60,367 nt of DNA from Rhodococcus sp. IEGM 1379 (GCF_030056815.1 NZ_JASHKR010000018.1:45870-106236), one strand, 5' to 3'; shown: positions 29,744 through 39,004, counted from the first letter of the stretch. Translations and numbers: made by a program. The notes: generated by a model from the sequence alone, not told the origin.

Positions 29744-31147
29744 ATGAGATACCGCGCCGCGTTGACCATCGGTCTGACCGGGATTTTGATGCTCAGCGGA
29801 TGCTCGTCCGGCGGCGCGCAGACTCCACCGATCGACCCAGCGGCGTTCTCGGAAGCCGTCACCGTCGACGCCGTGACCGGGCACCTCGAACAACTCGAGA
29901 AGATCGCGGCCACCAACAACGGCAACCGGGCCGCCGGCACATCCGGCTACGACGCCAGTGTCGATTATGTGGTCAACCTGCTCGAGGGCAAGGGCTTCGA
30001 GGTGAAGACCCCGGAGTTCGAATACACCTCGTTCGATCCCGGGTTGGAGTCACTGACCCTTCCCGGTGGGGGCAGTATCGATGTCCGAGCGCTGACGTAT
30101 TCCGCCTCGACCGGACCAACCGGCATTGCCTCGCGGGTAGTGAGCATTCCGGCCGACGAGACTCCGGGTTGTGAATCCTCCGACTACGACGGACTTGATG
30201 TCGCCGGCGCTATCGTGCTTGTTGCTCGCGGCGTCTGCCAATTCGGAGAGAAGCAGAATATGGCCGCGGATCGCGGTGCCGCTGCCTTGCTGATCGTCAA
30301 CAACGAGGACGGCATGCTGGGCGGCGGGACTCTGGGAGATCCGGAAACTGCGCGAATTCCTACTGCCGGCATCAGCAAATCTGCCGGCGACGCACTGGCT
30401 GCGAGCGCGGGCACCGTAAATCTGATTCTCGACACGATGATGTCAACAGTCAAGTCGCGCAATGTCATTGCGCAAACATCCACCGGTTCTGCCGACAACG
30501 TCGTGGTGGTCGGTGCTCACCTCGACAGCGTTCCGGAAGGGCCCGGAATCAACGACAACGGAAGTGGCAGTGCGGCCGTCTTGGAAACTGCTCTGCAACT
30601 GGGTAGTTCACCGAATGTTGCCAACGCGGTGCGGTTTACGTTCTGGGGCGCCGAGGAACTCGGACTCGTCGGATCGACCGACTACGTTGAGGGGCTCAGT
30701 GATCAGGAACGCGCAGCCATCGCGTTGTATCTGAACTTCGACATGATCGGCTCACCCAACCCCGGATACCTGGTCTACGACGGTGACAACTCCGACAACG
30801 TGGGTGAAGGTCCCGGTCCGGAAGGCAGCGCCGGTATCGAACGCACCTTCGCTGAATTCTTTTCCAGCCGAGGAATTGCAGCCGCGGGAACTGATTTCGA
30901 CGGCCGGTCCGACTACGGTCCGTTCATCGACGCCGGTATTCCGGCCGGTGGTGTGTTCAGTGGTGCAGAAGAACGGAAAACCGTTGCGCAAGCACAACAA
31001 TGGGGAGGGGTGGCTGAGGCGATGTTCGACCCGAACTATCACACCGCCCTCGACACTCTCGACAATATCGATCGAGACGCCCTTGCCGTGAACTCCGCAG
31101 CAGTCGCGTTCGGAACGGCGACGTATGCGCAGAACAGTCCGAAATAG
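29744..31147 (+). CDS. M28-family aminopeptidase lipoprotein with PA domain (LpqL-like)
   Basis: A 467-residue secreted zinc aminopeptidase. The lipobox is LSGC (Cys20). A PA insert domain covers about 130-230 (GAIVLVARGVCQFGEKQNMAADRGAAALL). The M28 catalytic core has VVGAHLDSV (zinc His, Asp), GINDNGSGSA (bridging Asp), WGAEELGLVGS (catalytic Glu-Glu), FDMIGSPN (zinc Asp) and YHTALDTLDN (zinc His). All metal ligands are present. It occupies the LpqL (Rv0418) position after thiG. Likely trims peptides outside the membrane. Confidence 0.9.
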   Translation: MRYRAALTIGLTGILMLSGCSSGGAQTPPIDPAAFSEAVTVDAVTGHLEQLEKIAATNNGNRAAGTSGYDASVDYVVNLLEGKGFEVKTPEFEYTSFDPGLESLTLPGGGSIDVRALTYSASTGPTGIASRVVSIPADETPGCESSDYDGLDVAGAIVLVARGVCQFGEKQNMAADRGAAALLIVNNEDGMLGGGTLGDPETARIPTAGISKSAGDALAASAGTVNLILDTMMSTVKSRNVIAQTSTGSADNVVVVGAHLDSVPEGPGINDNGSGSAAVLETALQLGSSPNVANAVRFTFWGAEELGLVGSTDYVEGLSDQERAAIALYLNFDMIGSPNPGYLVYDGDNSDNVGEGPGPEGSAGIERTFAEFFSSRGIAAAGTDFDGRSDYGPFIDAGIPAGGVFSGAEERKTVAQAQQWGGVAEAMFDPNYHTALDTLDNIDRDALAVNSAAVAFGTATYAQNSPK

Positions 31148-31208
31148 CGTCGAGTGATGTTCATGCTGCTGCAACGTGCTGCCTGTAACTCTGGGTTACT
31201 CTCGAGTA

Positions 31209-32066
31209 ATGAGTGACCGGAACCCGAGTGAGGCCCCAGACGAAGTGGTGGATACCGCTCCCGTCGGGGTCAGTTCGGTGATCGGAACGATGCTGGCCAC
31301 GGCATCGGATCTGAACGGACATCAGCAGCTCATCGAGGCATTACGACGGCTGCGGCGGGCACTCCCGGGCGATCCGGGCTTCGGTGATCCGCTCTCGTTG
31401 TCCGGCCCCGGCGGTGCACGCGCGGTCGCCCGCGTCGCAGACCGATTCCTCGATCACAAACCGGCCGCGACCAGGGAAGTGAGCTTGGGCGCCCTGCAGG
31501 TCTGGCAGGCCGCCCTCGAAAAGATGGGCCGCGGACGTGGCGATCAGGAATTGACCATCGTCTTCACCGACCTCGTCGGATTCTCCACCTGGTCACTCGA
31601 GGCGGGCGACGAAGCGACCCTCGTCCTTCTGCGGACCGTTGCGAAGGCCGTCGAAACCCCCATCGTCGAGAACTGCGGTCAGGTTGTCAAACGAATGGGC
31701 GACGGGCTGATGGCAGTGTTCAGCAGGCCCGATGCGGCTCTGGCTGCCGTGTTCGCAGCGCAGGACGCACTTGCCGAGGTCAACCTCGACGGGTACCGGC
31801 CACGGATGCGCGTCGGCCTGCACACCGGCACGCCGCGGCAGATGGGCGACGACTGGCTGGGTGTGGACGTGACCATCGCCGCCCGGATGATGGGTCTGGG
31901 AGGTGACGGCAACGTCATGATGTCCGCCGCCACCCTCGAAGAACTCGAACCGGGAACTCTCGACGAACTGGACCTTGCGATCCGACCGTGGCGCCGTGGG
32001 TTCTTTGCGACGACGCCCAACGGTGTTCCCCAGGATCTGGGGATCTGGCGAGTGTGGCGCGACTAG
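31209..32066 (+). CDS. Class III adenylate/guanylate cyclase domain protein with altered active site
   Basis: A 285-residue soluble protein: an N-terminal helical region (1-110, with LGALQVWQAALEKMG just before the catalytic domain) and a CHD cyclase domain (about 113-270). Metal-binding Asp121 (FTDLVGFS) and Asp165 (VKRMGDGLMAVF) are present. In the transition-state block VTIAAR (221-226) the usual Asn of VNxAAR is Thr222, while Arg226 is kept. So activity may be weak or different. ATG 31209. Its stop TAG shares the CTAG tetramer with the stop of thiD on the opposite strand. Confidence 0.82.
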   Translation: MSDRNPSEAPDEVVDTAPVGVSSVIGTMLATASDLNGHQQLIEALRRLRRALPGDPGFGDPLSLSGPGGARAVARVADRFLDHKPAATREVSLGALQVWQAALEKMGRGRGDQELTIVFTDLVGFSTWSLEAGDEATLVLLRTVAKAVETPIVENCGQVVKRMGDGLMAVFSRPDAALAAVFAAQDALAEVNLDGYRPRMRVGLHTGTPRQMGDDWLGVDVTIAARMMGLGGDGNVMMSAATLEELEPGTLDELDLAIRPWRRGFFATTPNGVPQDLGIWRVWRD

Positions 32067-32905
32067 ATTTGCAGTCTCCACAGCGGCGATACGGGGCCGT
32101 GTCCGGCTCCGAGATCGTAGGACGCCTCGAGGCATTTGGTGACCCATTCCTTGCCGAAGGCAACGGCATCGGGAACCGAATAGCCGTGTGCCAGTGCGCA
32201 AGTGATGGCTGCCGCGAGGGTATCGCCGCCGCCGTGATCGTTGCCGGTCTTGATGCGGGCGCTGCTGAATTCGAGGAAAGTATCTCCGTCGAACAGCAAG
32301 TCGGTACTGGCTTCGGAGGTACGCAGATGTCCACCCTTGACGATTGACCACTGGGCGCCCAAGGCATGGAGGGCTTCGGCTGCCCGGCGGGCTGTCGCGT
32401 CGTCGATTACTTCGATGCCCGTGATCAAGCGGATTTCGTCGAGGTTCGGTGTCACGACCGTTGCAGCCGGAATGAGGATGTTGCGGACGGCGTCCAGTGC
32501 TTCCTCGTGGAGGAGTGGATCGCCGTGCATCGACGCGCAGACCGGGTCGACAACCAGGGGGATGGCCCGATCTCGCCCGATTCCGACCTCGGCGGCGACG
32601 GCGGCGACGGCTTCGATGATTGCCGTGGATGCGAGCATGCCGGTCTTGGCGGCGCCGATACCGATGTCGGAGACGACGGTCCGAACTTGGTCGGCGACGA
32701 TGTGCGGGGGGATCTCGTGGAATCCGCTCACGCCCACCGAATTCTGTACGGTGACGGCCGCGACGGCGACGCAGGCGTGAACTCCGCACAGTGCCATGGT
32801 CCGGGAGTCGGCTTGAATTCCTGCGCCTCCGCCGGAATCGGTTCCGGCAATGGTGAGGACACGAATCGGAGTCTGGCCGGGGGGTGTCAGAGGCAGCAGT
32901 TTCAC
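32063..32905 (-). CDS. thiD: Hydroxymethylpyrimidine/phosphomethylpyrimidine kinase
   Basis: A 280-residue ribokinase-fold enzyme that phosphorylates HMP and HMP-phosphate for thiamine synthesis. Motifs: VLTIAGTDSGGGAGIQAD at the N-terminus, TVVTPNLDEIRLITG, and a C-terminal GNDHGGGDTLAAAI anion hole with the catalytic Asp (usually GTGDTLSAAI; here GGGDT). GTG 32905 start. It sits apart from thiOSG with no riboswitch visible in the 158-nt upstream gap. Confidence 0.92.
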   Translation of the reverse strand: MKLLPLTPPGQTPIRVLTIAGTDSGGGAGIQADSRTMALCGVHACVAVAAVTVQNSVGVSGFHEIPPHIVADQVRTVVSDIGIGAAKTGMLASTAIIEAVAAVAAEVGIGRDRAIPLVVDPVCASMHGDPLLHEEALDAVRNILIPAATVVTPNLDEIRLITGIEVIDDATARRAAEALHALGAQWSIVKGGHLRTSEASTDLLFDGDTFLEFSSARIKTGNDHGGGDTLAAAITCALAHGYSVPDAVAFGKEWVTKCLEASYDLGAGHGPVSPLWRLQI

Positions 32906-33063
32906 AGTGCTGAGCCTACCGATCGGGTCTCGGTCCGATTGCGGTCGTGTCTCTGTCGGTGCAAAGATTGAGTGAAGCCAGGACAGCGTCGTCAGTAACT
33001 GTTTCTATTAGTGGCATGGATCACAGTTTGAGTACCGTTTGTACAGCAGTGGAGGTTCCCGCC

Positions 33064-33417
33064 ATGAACGACACCGTGCAGAACAACAGCACCGAGCAGG
33101 CGTCCGCCTTCACGCTGGTCGACAACGATTCACACGAACGGTTCGAACTGCTCGTGGGCGACGAACTCGTCGGCATCCTCGGTTACCGAGACGAAGACGA
33201 GATCATGGGTTGCGGCGCCGCCGCTGGTGACGTGGTTGCGTACATGCACACCGTCGTCAAGGAAGAATACGGCGGTCAGGGCATGGCCGGGGTACTGGTT
33301 CAGTTCGCGATGGATTGCGCACGTGAGCGTGAATGGTCAGTGCGTCCCGTCTGCACTTACGTGCAGCGGTACCTTGGCGAGCACCCCGAATATCTGGACA
33401 TGCTCGCCGAGGACTGA
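33064..33417 (+). CDS. Small GNAT-like N-acetyltransferase (Acetyltransf_CG / YjdJ type)
   Basis: A 117-residue protein of the short GNAT subgroup: YMHTVVKEEYGGQGMAGVLVQFAMDCAR gives the acetyl-CoA loop (GGQGMAG), and VRPVCTYVQRYLGEHPEYLDML is the typical C-terminus. ATG 33064 has GGAGG at 33050-33054. The gene stands alone between divergent thiD and convergent xthA. Substrate unknown. Confidence 0.85.
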   Translation: MNDTVQNNSTEQASAFTLVDNDSHERFELLVGDELVGILGYRDEDEIMGCGAAAGDVVAYMHTVVKEEYGGQGMAGVLVQFAMDCAREREWSVRPVCTYVQRYLGEHPEYLDMLAED

Positions 33418-33422
33418 ACTGC

Positions 33423-34226
33423 TTAAGCTCCGAGGGTGACGATCACGGGAGCGTGGTCGCTGGCGCCCTTGCCTTTTCGCTCTTCTCGATCAATCTCAGC
33501 CGACTCGACTCGCGCAGCGAAGGCCGGTGATCCGAGAATGAAATCGATACGCATTCCCTGCTTCTTGGGGAAGCGGAGCTGCGTGTAGTCCCAGTACGTG
33601 TACACGCCGGGACCCGGTGTGTGGGGTCGGACGACGTCGGCAAAACCGGACGTGATGAATGCGTCGAACGCCGCGCGCTCGGCCGGCGACGTGTGCGTCT
33701 TGCCTTCGAAGACGGCGGGATCCCAGATGTCCTCGTCGGTGGGCGCGACGTTCCAGTCGCCGACGAGAGCGATCTGCTGGTCCGGGTTCTTCTTCAGCCA
33801 GCCTTCGGCGTCGTCACGAAGTTTCGCGAGCCAATTCAACTTGTACTCGTAGTGCGGATCGTCGAGTTCACGTCCGTTGGGGACGTACAGGCTCCACACC
33901 CGGACTCCGCCGCACGTCGCGCCGATAGCGCGAGCCTCGCGTATCTGCTCCGCCTCGGGATCCTTGGTGAAGCCCGGCTGGTCTTCGAAGCCGATCTGCA
34001 CGTCTTCGAGGCCGACGCGTGACGCGATGGCCACGCCGTTCCACTGACTGAGTCCGACGTGGGCGACCTCGTAACCGATTTCCTGGAAACGCTCGAACGG
34101 AAACTGTGCGTCCTTGCACTTGGTTTCCTGCATTGCCAGGACATCGACGTCGGATCGTTCGAGCCAATCGATGATCCGGTCGGTACGGGCACGGACTGAG
34201 TTGACGTTCCAGGTAGCTATGCGCAC
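33423..34226 (-). CDS. xthA: Exodeoxyribonuclease III / AP endonuclease
   Basis: A 267-residue EEP-family nuclease for abasic-site repair. Motifs: RIATWNVNSVRAR (metal Asn), MQETKCKD (catalytic Glu), SLYVPNG (Tyr), GDWNVAPT (Asp, Asn) and GASDHAPV (Asp-His). All active-site residues are intact. I start at GTG 34226, which opens directly with the beta strand VRIATWN; an in-frame upstream extension runs into the next gene's 3' end. It follows the GNAT gene by 16 nt in a def-GNAT-xthA operon. Confidence 0.94.
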   Translation of the reverse strand: MRIATWNVNSVRARTDRIIDWLERSDVDVLAMQETKCKDAQFPFERFQEIGYEVAHVGLSQWNGVAIASRVGLEDVQIGFEDQPGFTKDPEAEQIREARAIGATCGGVRVWSLYVPNGRELDDPHYEYKLNWLAKLRDDAEGWLKKNPDQQIALVGDWNVAPTDEDIWDPAVFEGKTHTSPAERAAFDAFITSGFADVVRPHTPGPGVYTYWDYTQLRFPKKQGMRIDFILGSPAFAARVESAEIDREERKGKGASDHAPVIVTLGA

Positions 34227-34242
34227 GCGGGCAAGCCTAGCG

Positions 34243-35112
34243 TCAGCTACCGACAGGCGCGCTCGCGTACCGGTAGCGATGATGTTCGACGAAGCCGAGG
34301 GCGTGGGCCGTCGCAAGGCCGGCGACGTTGTTCTCCGGAACAGCGACATACGCGTGTGTCGCGCCGAGTGTGCGTCCCCACGCGATCAGATCCGTGCAGA
34401 TCAGAGCGCCGATTCCGTGGCGTCGGTGCTGATCGGTTACGTCGATGTCAGTCAGTCCGACCCAGCGACGGTTGTCCGGCGCATCGGTGACCGACGCTCG
34501 CCCCGTTGCCAGAACCATTGTGTCGTCGCTTCCGACCATCCCGTGGGCGACGGCGGCTACCGGATCGGACGTCACGTCGAGGGTGGTTGTGGACTGTTGC
34601 GGCGTCGGCGGCAAATTGTCGAGATCCGCGGCGAACATGATGCCTTCGCCACCGGAAAGCCAAGCGGGGGGAGCAGTTCCGAGGCGGTCGGGTAGCAGCA
34701 GGGTTGTCGGACGTCCCCGATCGGCGAACCAGGCGCGGATACCGGCGAGTGTCTCGGCTGTTCTCGACGCGGTGCTACCGGGCTCGCCGAGAGGAATCGC
34801 CGAGTCCGTGGAACCGGGGGAGTGCCCCACCCGCAGCAGCCAACCGTCGATCCGTGCCTGCTCGACGCCCCGCGAACCGGCGGCTGCGGCGACTTCGAGG
34901 TTGCGGATGTCGCCGATTCGAATGGGTCGCGCAGCAAGCGCTTTGAGCGCAATCACCTGATCGGACGAAACAGTGACGACGCGCCCGTCGCTGCGGCGCA
35001 CCGTAATCGGGTCCGTGGATTCGAGGACGCCGATCACATCCGTCATCGGATGCGAATAGCCGGGTGGGAGTTTGTATCGCAGCACCACCCGGCTACCGAT
35101 CGAGATGGTCAA
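34243..35112 (-). CDS. GNAT-family N-acetyltransferase with N-terminal SH3-like domain (Rv0428c-like)
   Basis: A 289-residue protein: an SH3-like barrel at residues 1-60 (ISIGSRVVLRYK...GVLESTDPITVRRSDGRVVTV), a linker region, and a C-terminal GNAT domain (about 190-289) with LTDIDVTDQHRRHGIGALIC and ENNVAGLATAHALGFVEHHRYRY. The TTG at 35112 lies 3 nt after the def stop and is the only start that keeps the whole SH3-like domain. Position between def and xthA matches Mycobacterium. Confidence 0.85.
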   Translation of the reverse strand: MTISIGSRVVLRYKLPPGYSHPMTDVIGVLESTDPITVRRSDGRVVTVSSDQVIALKALAARPIRIGDIRNLEVAAAAGSRGVEQARIDGWLLRVGHSPGSTDSAIPLGEPGSTASRTAETLAGIRAWFADRGRPTTLLLPDRLGTAPPAWLSGGEGIMFAADLDNLPPTPQQSTTTLDVTSDPVAAVAHGMVGSDDTMVLATGRASVTDAPDNRRWVGLTDIDVTDQHRRHGIGALICTDLIAWGRTLGATHAYVAVPENNVAGLATAHALGFVEHHRYRYASAPVGS

Positions 35113-35115
35113 TCT

Positions 35116-35715
35116 CTAGTCTTCGTACTCGTCGTCGTCGTGACCGAACGGGTCGTCGACGCTGCCCGGAGTCCAGGTCTGACCGGGCTTGCCCCAGCCG
35201 GACGCCTTGATGGCCTTCTTGGCGGCGCGGGCATTTCGGCCGATCAGGACGTCGGTGTAGAGGAATCCGTCGAGGTGACCTACCTCGTGCTGAAGCATGC
35301 GGGCAAAGAAGCCGGTGCCTTCGATTTCGATGGGGTTGCCGTCGGCATCGGTGCCGGTGACCTTGGCCCAGTCGGCGCGGCCCGTCGGGAACTGCTCGCC
35401 GGGGACGGAAAGGCAGCCTTCGAAGTCGTCCTCCGGATCCGGCATCGTCTGCGGGATTTCCGACGTTTCGAGGACCGGGTTGACAACAACTCCGCGTCGG
35501 CGGGTGTCGGTACGATCATCACCGGGGCAGTCGTAGACGAACACGCGAAGTGAAACACCGACCTGATTCGCTGCCAGACCGACACCGTTGGCAGTGTCCA
35601 TCGTCTCGTACATGTCCGCAATCAGTTCAGCGATTTCCGCTGGGGATTGAGTGACAGGTTTGGTCGGCTCGTGCAGTACAGGGTCACCGACGATTCGGAT
35701 GGGGAGGATAGCCAT
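35116..35715 (-). CDS. def: Peptide deformylase
   Basis: A 199-residue metalloenzyme removing the formyl group from nascent proteins. The three deformylase motifs are present: [10 protein letters not shown] (I), EGCLSVPGE with the metal Cys (II) and QHEVGHLDG with the HExxH ligands (III). The acidic C-terminal tail ([10 protein letters not shown]) is typical for actinobacterial type I enzymes. First gene of the def-GNAT-xthA operon. Confidence 0.96.
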   Translation of the reverse strand: MAILPIRIVGDPVLHEPTKPVTQSPAEIAELIADMYETMDTANGVGLAANQVGVSLRVFVYDCPGDDRTDTRRRGVVVNPVLETSEIPQTMPDPEDDFEGCLSVPGEQFPTGRADWAKVTGTDADGNPIEIEGTGFFARMLQHEVGHLDGFLYTDVLIGRNARAAKKAIKASGWGKPGQTWTPGSVDDPFGHDDDEYED

Positions 35716-35929
35716 GGGTACAAGGATAGTGCGGCGCGCCTTCGCGGTTTTCGCGGCCCGTCCTGTAGGTCATGGTTCAATGGTTGGTGAAGAACAACGG
35801 TGTGATTCGTTGCTCGACGGGCCCTTGCGGCCCAGGGGAAAGCGGTTATCGGGGGGACTCGTCGTCTCGCCGCTGGGTTTGAACACCACGCGTTGGAATA
35901 CCGAGCGAGGACAGAAGTCGAGGAGTGAC

Positions 35930-36277
35930 ATGGACAGCGCAATTGCGCGTAGTCGGGACCAGTCCGAAGGCGCTGGAGTCGACAGTGCTGACAATGCAGC
36001 GGGGATTCACGAGATCGGCGACGACGGTCTGACCCGCCGGGAACACGATATTCTCTCCTTCGAGCGCCAATGGTGGAAGTACGCCGGCGCAAAGGAAGAG
36101 GCCATCAAGGAGTTGTTCGACATGTCGGCAACTCGGTATTACCAGGTCCTGAACGCGCTCGTTGATCGCCCCGAATCATTGGCGGCCGATCCGATGCTGG
36201 TCAAGCGCCTGCGCAGGCTCAGGGCCAGCCGTCAGAAGGCCCGGGCGGCTCGTCGTCTCGGTTTCGACGTCACCTGA
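35930..36277 (+). CDS. DUF3263 protein, WhiB-neighbour-like DNA-binding candidate (Rv0430-like)
   Basis: A 115-residue basic protein. The conserved block LTRREHDILSFERQWWKYAGAKEEAIKELFDMS is followed by SATRYYQVLNALVDRPE and a basic RLRRLRASRQKARAARRLGF tail. It resembles a small helix-turn-helix domain of the DUF3263 family. ATG 35930 with GAGGAG just upstream; longer frames continue upstream but lose family similarity. The 213 nt between it and divergent def show nothing else I can name. Confidence 0.85.
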   Translation: MDSAIARSRDQSEGAGVDSADNAAGIHEIGDDGLTRREHDILSFERQWWKYAGAKEEAIKELFDMSATRYYQVLNALVDRPESLAADPMLVKRLRRLRASRQKARAARRLGFDVT

Positions 36278-36281
36278 AGAC

Positions 36282-36306
36282 TTTTGCCTCGTCGCATGCG
36301 GCAAAA
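36282..36306 (+). terminator. Weak hairpin after the DUF3263 gene
   Basis: TTTTGCC (36282-36288) and GGCAAAA (36300-36306) around an 11-nt loop, 5 nt past the stop. Short stem, so low confidence. Confidence 0.3.
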
Positions 36307-36366
36307 CCTGGCCGTAAAACTTGTCGGTGAGCCGCGCCGCCGCACACTGGCGATAAGGTCGACATC

Positions 36367-36945
36367 GTGAGTACCCCGAAAGAGCAGCCGTCCGGACCAC
36401 CACTACGCGCTATTGCCATGGTGCTGATCGCTCTGGCGATCGTGTTCGTCGGGCTCGGTGCTGCTTCGCTCGGCGGATCTGATTCCGACGAGACCACCGC
36501 GACCGAGCAGACCGCGACGTCAACTCCCGCCGCGGCGACGACCACAGCTTCCCCCGTGACCAAGGCTCCGGCCGCAGCGACCGACACGGATTCCGAGAAA
36601 ACCACCACGACACGCCCGTCCGCTACCGCGACAAGTACGTCGGCAAGCGCATCGACGAGCATCGATCCGTCGACCGTGAATGTTCGGGTACTCAACAACA
36701 GCACCGTGTCCGGTCTGGCCGCCGGGACTGCCGAAGAGCTGACTGCCGCTGGTTGGAACGTCGAGGAGACGGGTAACTACAGCGAAGGCACGGTGAGCAC
36801 TACCACGGTGTTCTACGGGACTTCCGCAACGGAGAAGGCAGCTGCGCAGCAGATCGCCGCTGAGCTCGGTGTCACGGCTGAGCCGCGATTCGCGGGTATC
36901 GCCAATGCGTCCCCCGGCGTGATCGTCATCGTGACGACAAACTGA
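36367..36945 (+). CDS. LytR_C domain membrane-anchored protein (Rv0431-like)
   Basis: A 192-residue protein with a short cytosolic N-terminus, one TM helix (about 14-34, IAMVLIALAIVFVGLGAASL), a Thr/Ala/Ser-rich low-complexity linker (40-95) and a C-terminal LytR_C domain (about 100-192: VNVRVLNNSTVSGLAAGTAEELTAAGW and ATEKAAAQQIAAELG). The domain is usual in LytR-CpsA-Psr wall ligases but here stands alone, as in mycobacterial Rv0431. Likely extracytoplasmic and envelope-associated. GTG 36367. Confidence 0.87.
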   Translation: MSTPKEQPSGPPLRAIAMVLIALAIVFVGLGAASLGGSDSDETTATEQTATSTPAAATTTASPVTKAPAAATDTDSEKTTTTRPSATATSTSASASTSIDPSTVNVRVLNNSTVSGLAAGTAEELTAAGWNVEETGNYSEGTVSTTTVFYGTSATEKAAAQQIAAELGVTAEPRFAGIANASPGVIVIVTTN

Positions 36946-37018
36946 CTCGTCGGAAGGCGCCGCCGGCGACACAAGCGTCGCTGCGTGACCCATCGGATTC
37001 GTGTACTACTCACGCCGT

Positions 37019-37024
37019 TATAGT
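37019..37024 (+). promoter_or_regulatory. Candidate -10 hexamer for sodC
   Basis: TATAGT, 38 nt before the sodC start. The -35 region is not convincing. Confidence 0.35.
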
Positions 37025-37061
37025 CAGATGCACTTCCTCGCCACCTCAAAGGAGCGGTTCG

Positions 37062-37766
37062 ATGGCCCCCAGCAGCACCCGGCGTATGTCTTGGCGCGTC
37101 GTTGCCCCCGTAGTCGCACTCGCCGCTTTCGGCTTGACTGCCTGCAGCAACAACGAAGAGCCCAGCAGCGTCCCCGGCACGACTCCTCCTGTGTGGACGG
37201 GTGCCGCTGATCCCAGTGCGCACGAGAGCGCCGGTCACGGTACTCCGACGTCGACCGCCCACGCCGGCACTTCCGTGGAAACGGTCACCGCCAGCCTGAG
37301 CGGAACCGACGGTTCCAAGGTCGGGACGGTCACGTTCACTCAGGACGGTAGCGACGTCAAGGTTTCGCTGGATGCCAAGGGTCTGACCCCGGGCTTCCAC
37401 GGCTTCCACGTTCACCAGATCGCCAAGTGCGAGACCAATTCGGTTGCTCCCAGTGGTGGCGAGCCGGGTAACTTCCTCTCGGCCGGCGGACACTTCCAGG
37501 CAGCCGGCCACACCGGCCATCCGGCCAGCGGCGACTTGACGTCGGTGCAGGTTCTCGAGGACGGCACGGCCAGCCTCGTCACGACCACCGATGCGTTCAC
37601 AGTCGATGAGCTGGTGGCCAACGGCGGTACGTCCGTCATGATCCACGCAGACCCGGACAATTTCGGCAACATCCCGACGCGTTACGCGCCGGCGCCGGAT
37701 CAGCAGACACTCGACACCGGTGACGCCGGTGGACGCGTTGCCTGCGGTGTCATCAGTAAGAGCTGA
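37062..37766 (+). CDS. sodC: Cu/Zn superoxide dismutase lipoprotein
   Basis: A 234-residue secreted lipoprotein (lipobox LTAC, Cys28) with a Thr/His-rich linker. The SOD domain has the copper ligands in HGFHVHQ, GGHF and VMIHAD, the disulfide cysteines (KCETN and ACGVI), and a short loop GGHFQAAGHTGHPASGDL. That loop lacks most of the classic zinc subloop, as in mycobacterial SodC, although three His and an Asp remain. It protects the envelope from superoxide. ATG 37062 with AAAGGAG upstream. Confidence 0.94.
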   Translation: MAPSSTRRMSWRVVAPVVALAAFGLTACSNNEEPSSVPGTTPPVWTGAADPSAHESAGHGTPTSTAHAGTSVETVTASLSGTDGSKVGTVTFTQDGSDVKVSLDAKGLTPGFHGFHVHQIAKCETNSVAPSGGEPGNFLSAGGHFQAAGHTGHPASGDLTSVQVLEDGTASLVTTTDAFTVDELVANGGTSVMIHADPDNFGNIPTRYAPAPDQQTLDTGDAGGRVACGVISKS

Positions 37767-37854
37767 CACCACTTCTGAGTTTTGCATCACTTCGGCAACT
37801 ACCACGCAGTAGCCAGCACTGTGTTCTCACGGACACTGTGATTGGATTCTCTGC

Positions 37855-38979
37855 GTGGTAGTTCCATTTCCGGGTTCGCCGCGTCCGACACTGGGCGTGG
37901 AGTGGGAGATCGCGCTGGTCGATCGTGTTACCAGAGATCTCTCCAACACAGCAGCTGAGGTGTTCTCGGCTGTCGAGGAGCTTGCAGGCTCCGAGACGCC
38001 GCATATCACCAAGGAGTTGCTGCGCAACACTGTCGAGTTGGTGACCGGTATTCACGGCACTGTCGGTGAGGCGATGAGCGACCTTGACAGCTCGCTGCAC
38101 CTTCTTCGTCGGGCCGCCCATCCGTTGGGCGTCGAGCTGATCTGTGCCGGAACGCATCCCTTCGCTCAGTGGTCGACTCAGTTGGTCACCCGTACCCCCG
38201 ATTACGACGAACTGATCGAGCGCACGCAGTGGTGGGGCCGTCAGATGTTGATCTGGGGTGTCCATGTCCACGTCGGCGTGTCCTCGGCGGATCGTGTGTT
38301 CCCCATCATCAATGCCTTGTTGCAGCGGTATCCGCATCTGTTGGCACTGTCGGCGTCGTCGCCGATGTGGGCGGGCGTCGATACCGGCTATGCGTCCAAT
38401 CGGGCATTGATGTTCCAGCAGTTGCCGACGGCCGGGTTGCCGTACCAGTTCGAAACCTGGAGTGAGTACGAGTCGTTCATCGACGACCAGATGAAGACGG
38501 GTGTGATCACCAAAATCGGTGGGATGCACTGGGATATTCGTCCGGCACCCAAGTGGGGAACCATCGAAGTCCGTGTGTTCGACGGGGTTTCGACGCGTGC
38601 GGAACTGGGCGCGCTGGTGGCATTGGTGCACTGCCTGATCGTGGATCTCGATCACCGTCTCAGTGCGGGTGAGACGTTGCCGAACATGCAGCCGTGGCAT
38701 GTGAAGGAAAACAAGTGGCGGGCGGCCAGGTACGGCCTCGACGCCGAGATCATCCTCGACTCCGATTCGAACGAGTGCTTGGTCACCGACGATCTGGAAC
38801 GGCTGCTCGAGGATCTCACGCCGGTGGCTGTTGCGCTGGGGTGCGCCGACGAGTTGGCGTCGGTCGCGGATATTCCTCGCCGTGGGGCGTCCTACCAGCG
38901 TCAACGTCGAGTTGCCGAGGCTACGGGCGGCGATCTGGTTGCCGTCGTCGACGCGTTGGTCGCGGAACTCGGCACCTGA
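37855..38979 (+). CDS. ybdK: Carboxylate-amine ligase / glutamate-cysteine ligase, YbdK type
   Basis: A 374-residue GCS2-family ligase. Core features: PRPTLGVEWEIALVD (Glu-rich metal site), ITKELLRNTVELVTG, CAGTHPFAQW, WGVHVHVG and GGMHWDIRPAPKWGTIEVRVFDG. The family shows weak gamma-glutamylcysteine ligase or related activity; since actinobacteria use mycothiol, the real substrate is open. GTG 37855 has no clear ribosome binding site, so a few residues at the start are uncertain. Rv0433 position. Confidence 0.88.
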   Translation: MVVPFPGSPRPTLGVEWEIALVDRVTRDLSNTAAEVFSAVEELAGSETPHITKELLRNTVELVTGIHGTVGEAMSDLDSSLHLLRRAAHPLGVELICAGTHPFAQWSTQLVTRTPDYDELIERTQWWGRQMLIWGVHVHVGVSSADRVFPIINALLQRYPHLLALSASSPMWAGVDTGYASNRALMFQQLPTAGLPYQFETWSEYESFIDDQMKTGVITKIGGMHWDIRPAPKWGTIEVRVFDGVSTRAELGALVALVHCLIVDLDHRLSAGETLPNMQPWHVKENKWRAARYGLDAEIILDSDSNECLVTDDLERLLEDLTPVAVALGCADELASVADIPRRGASYQRQRRVAEATGGDLVAVVDALVAELGT

Positions 38980-39004
38980 TTCTTCTGTAGGACCGAACAG
39001 GGTA

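Noticed and set aside
35651..35929. N-terminal extension of the DUF3263 protein back to 35651
   Set aside because: The extension overlaps def, has no conserved residues, and the ATG at 35930 has a strong ribosome binding site.
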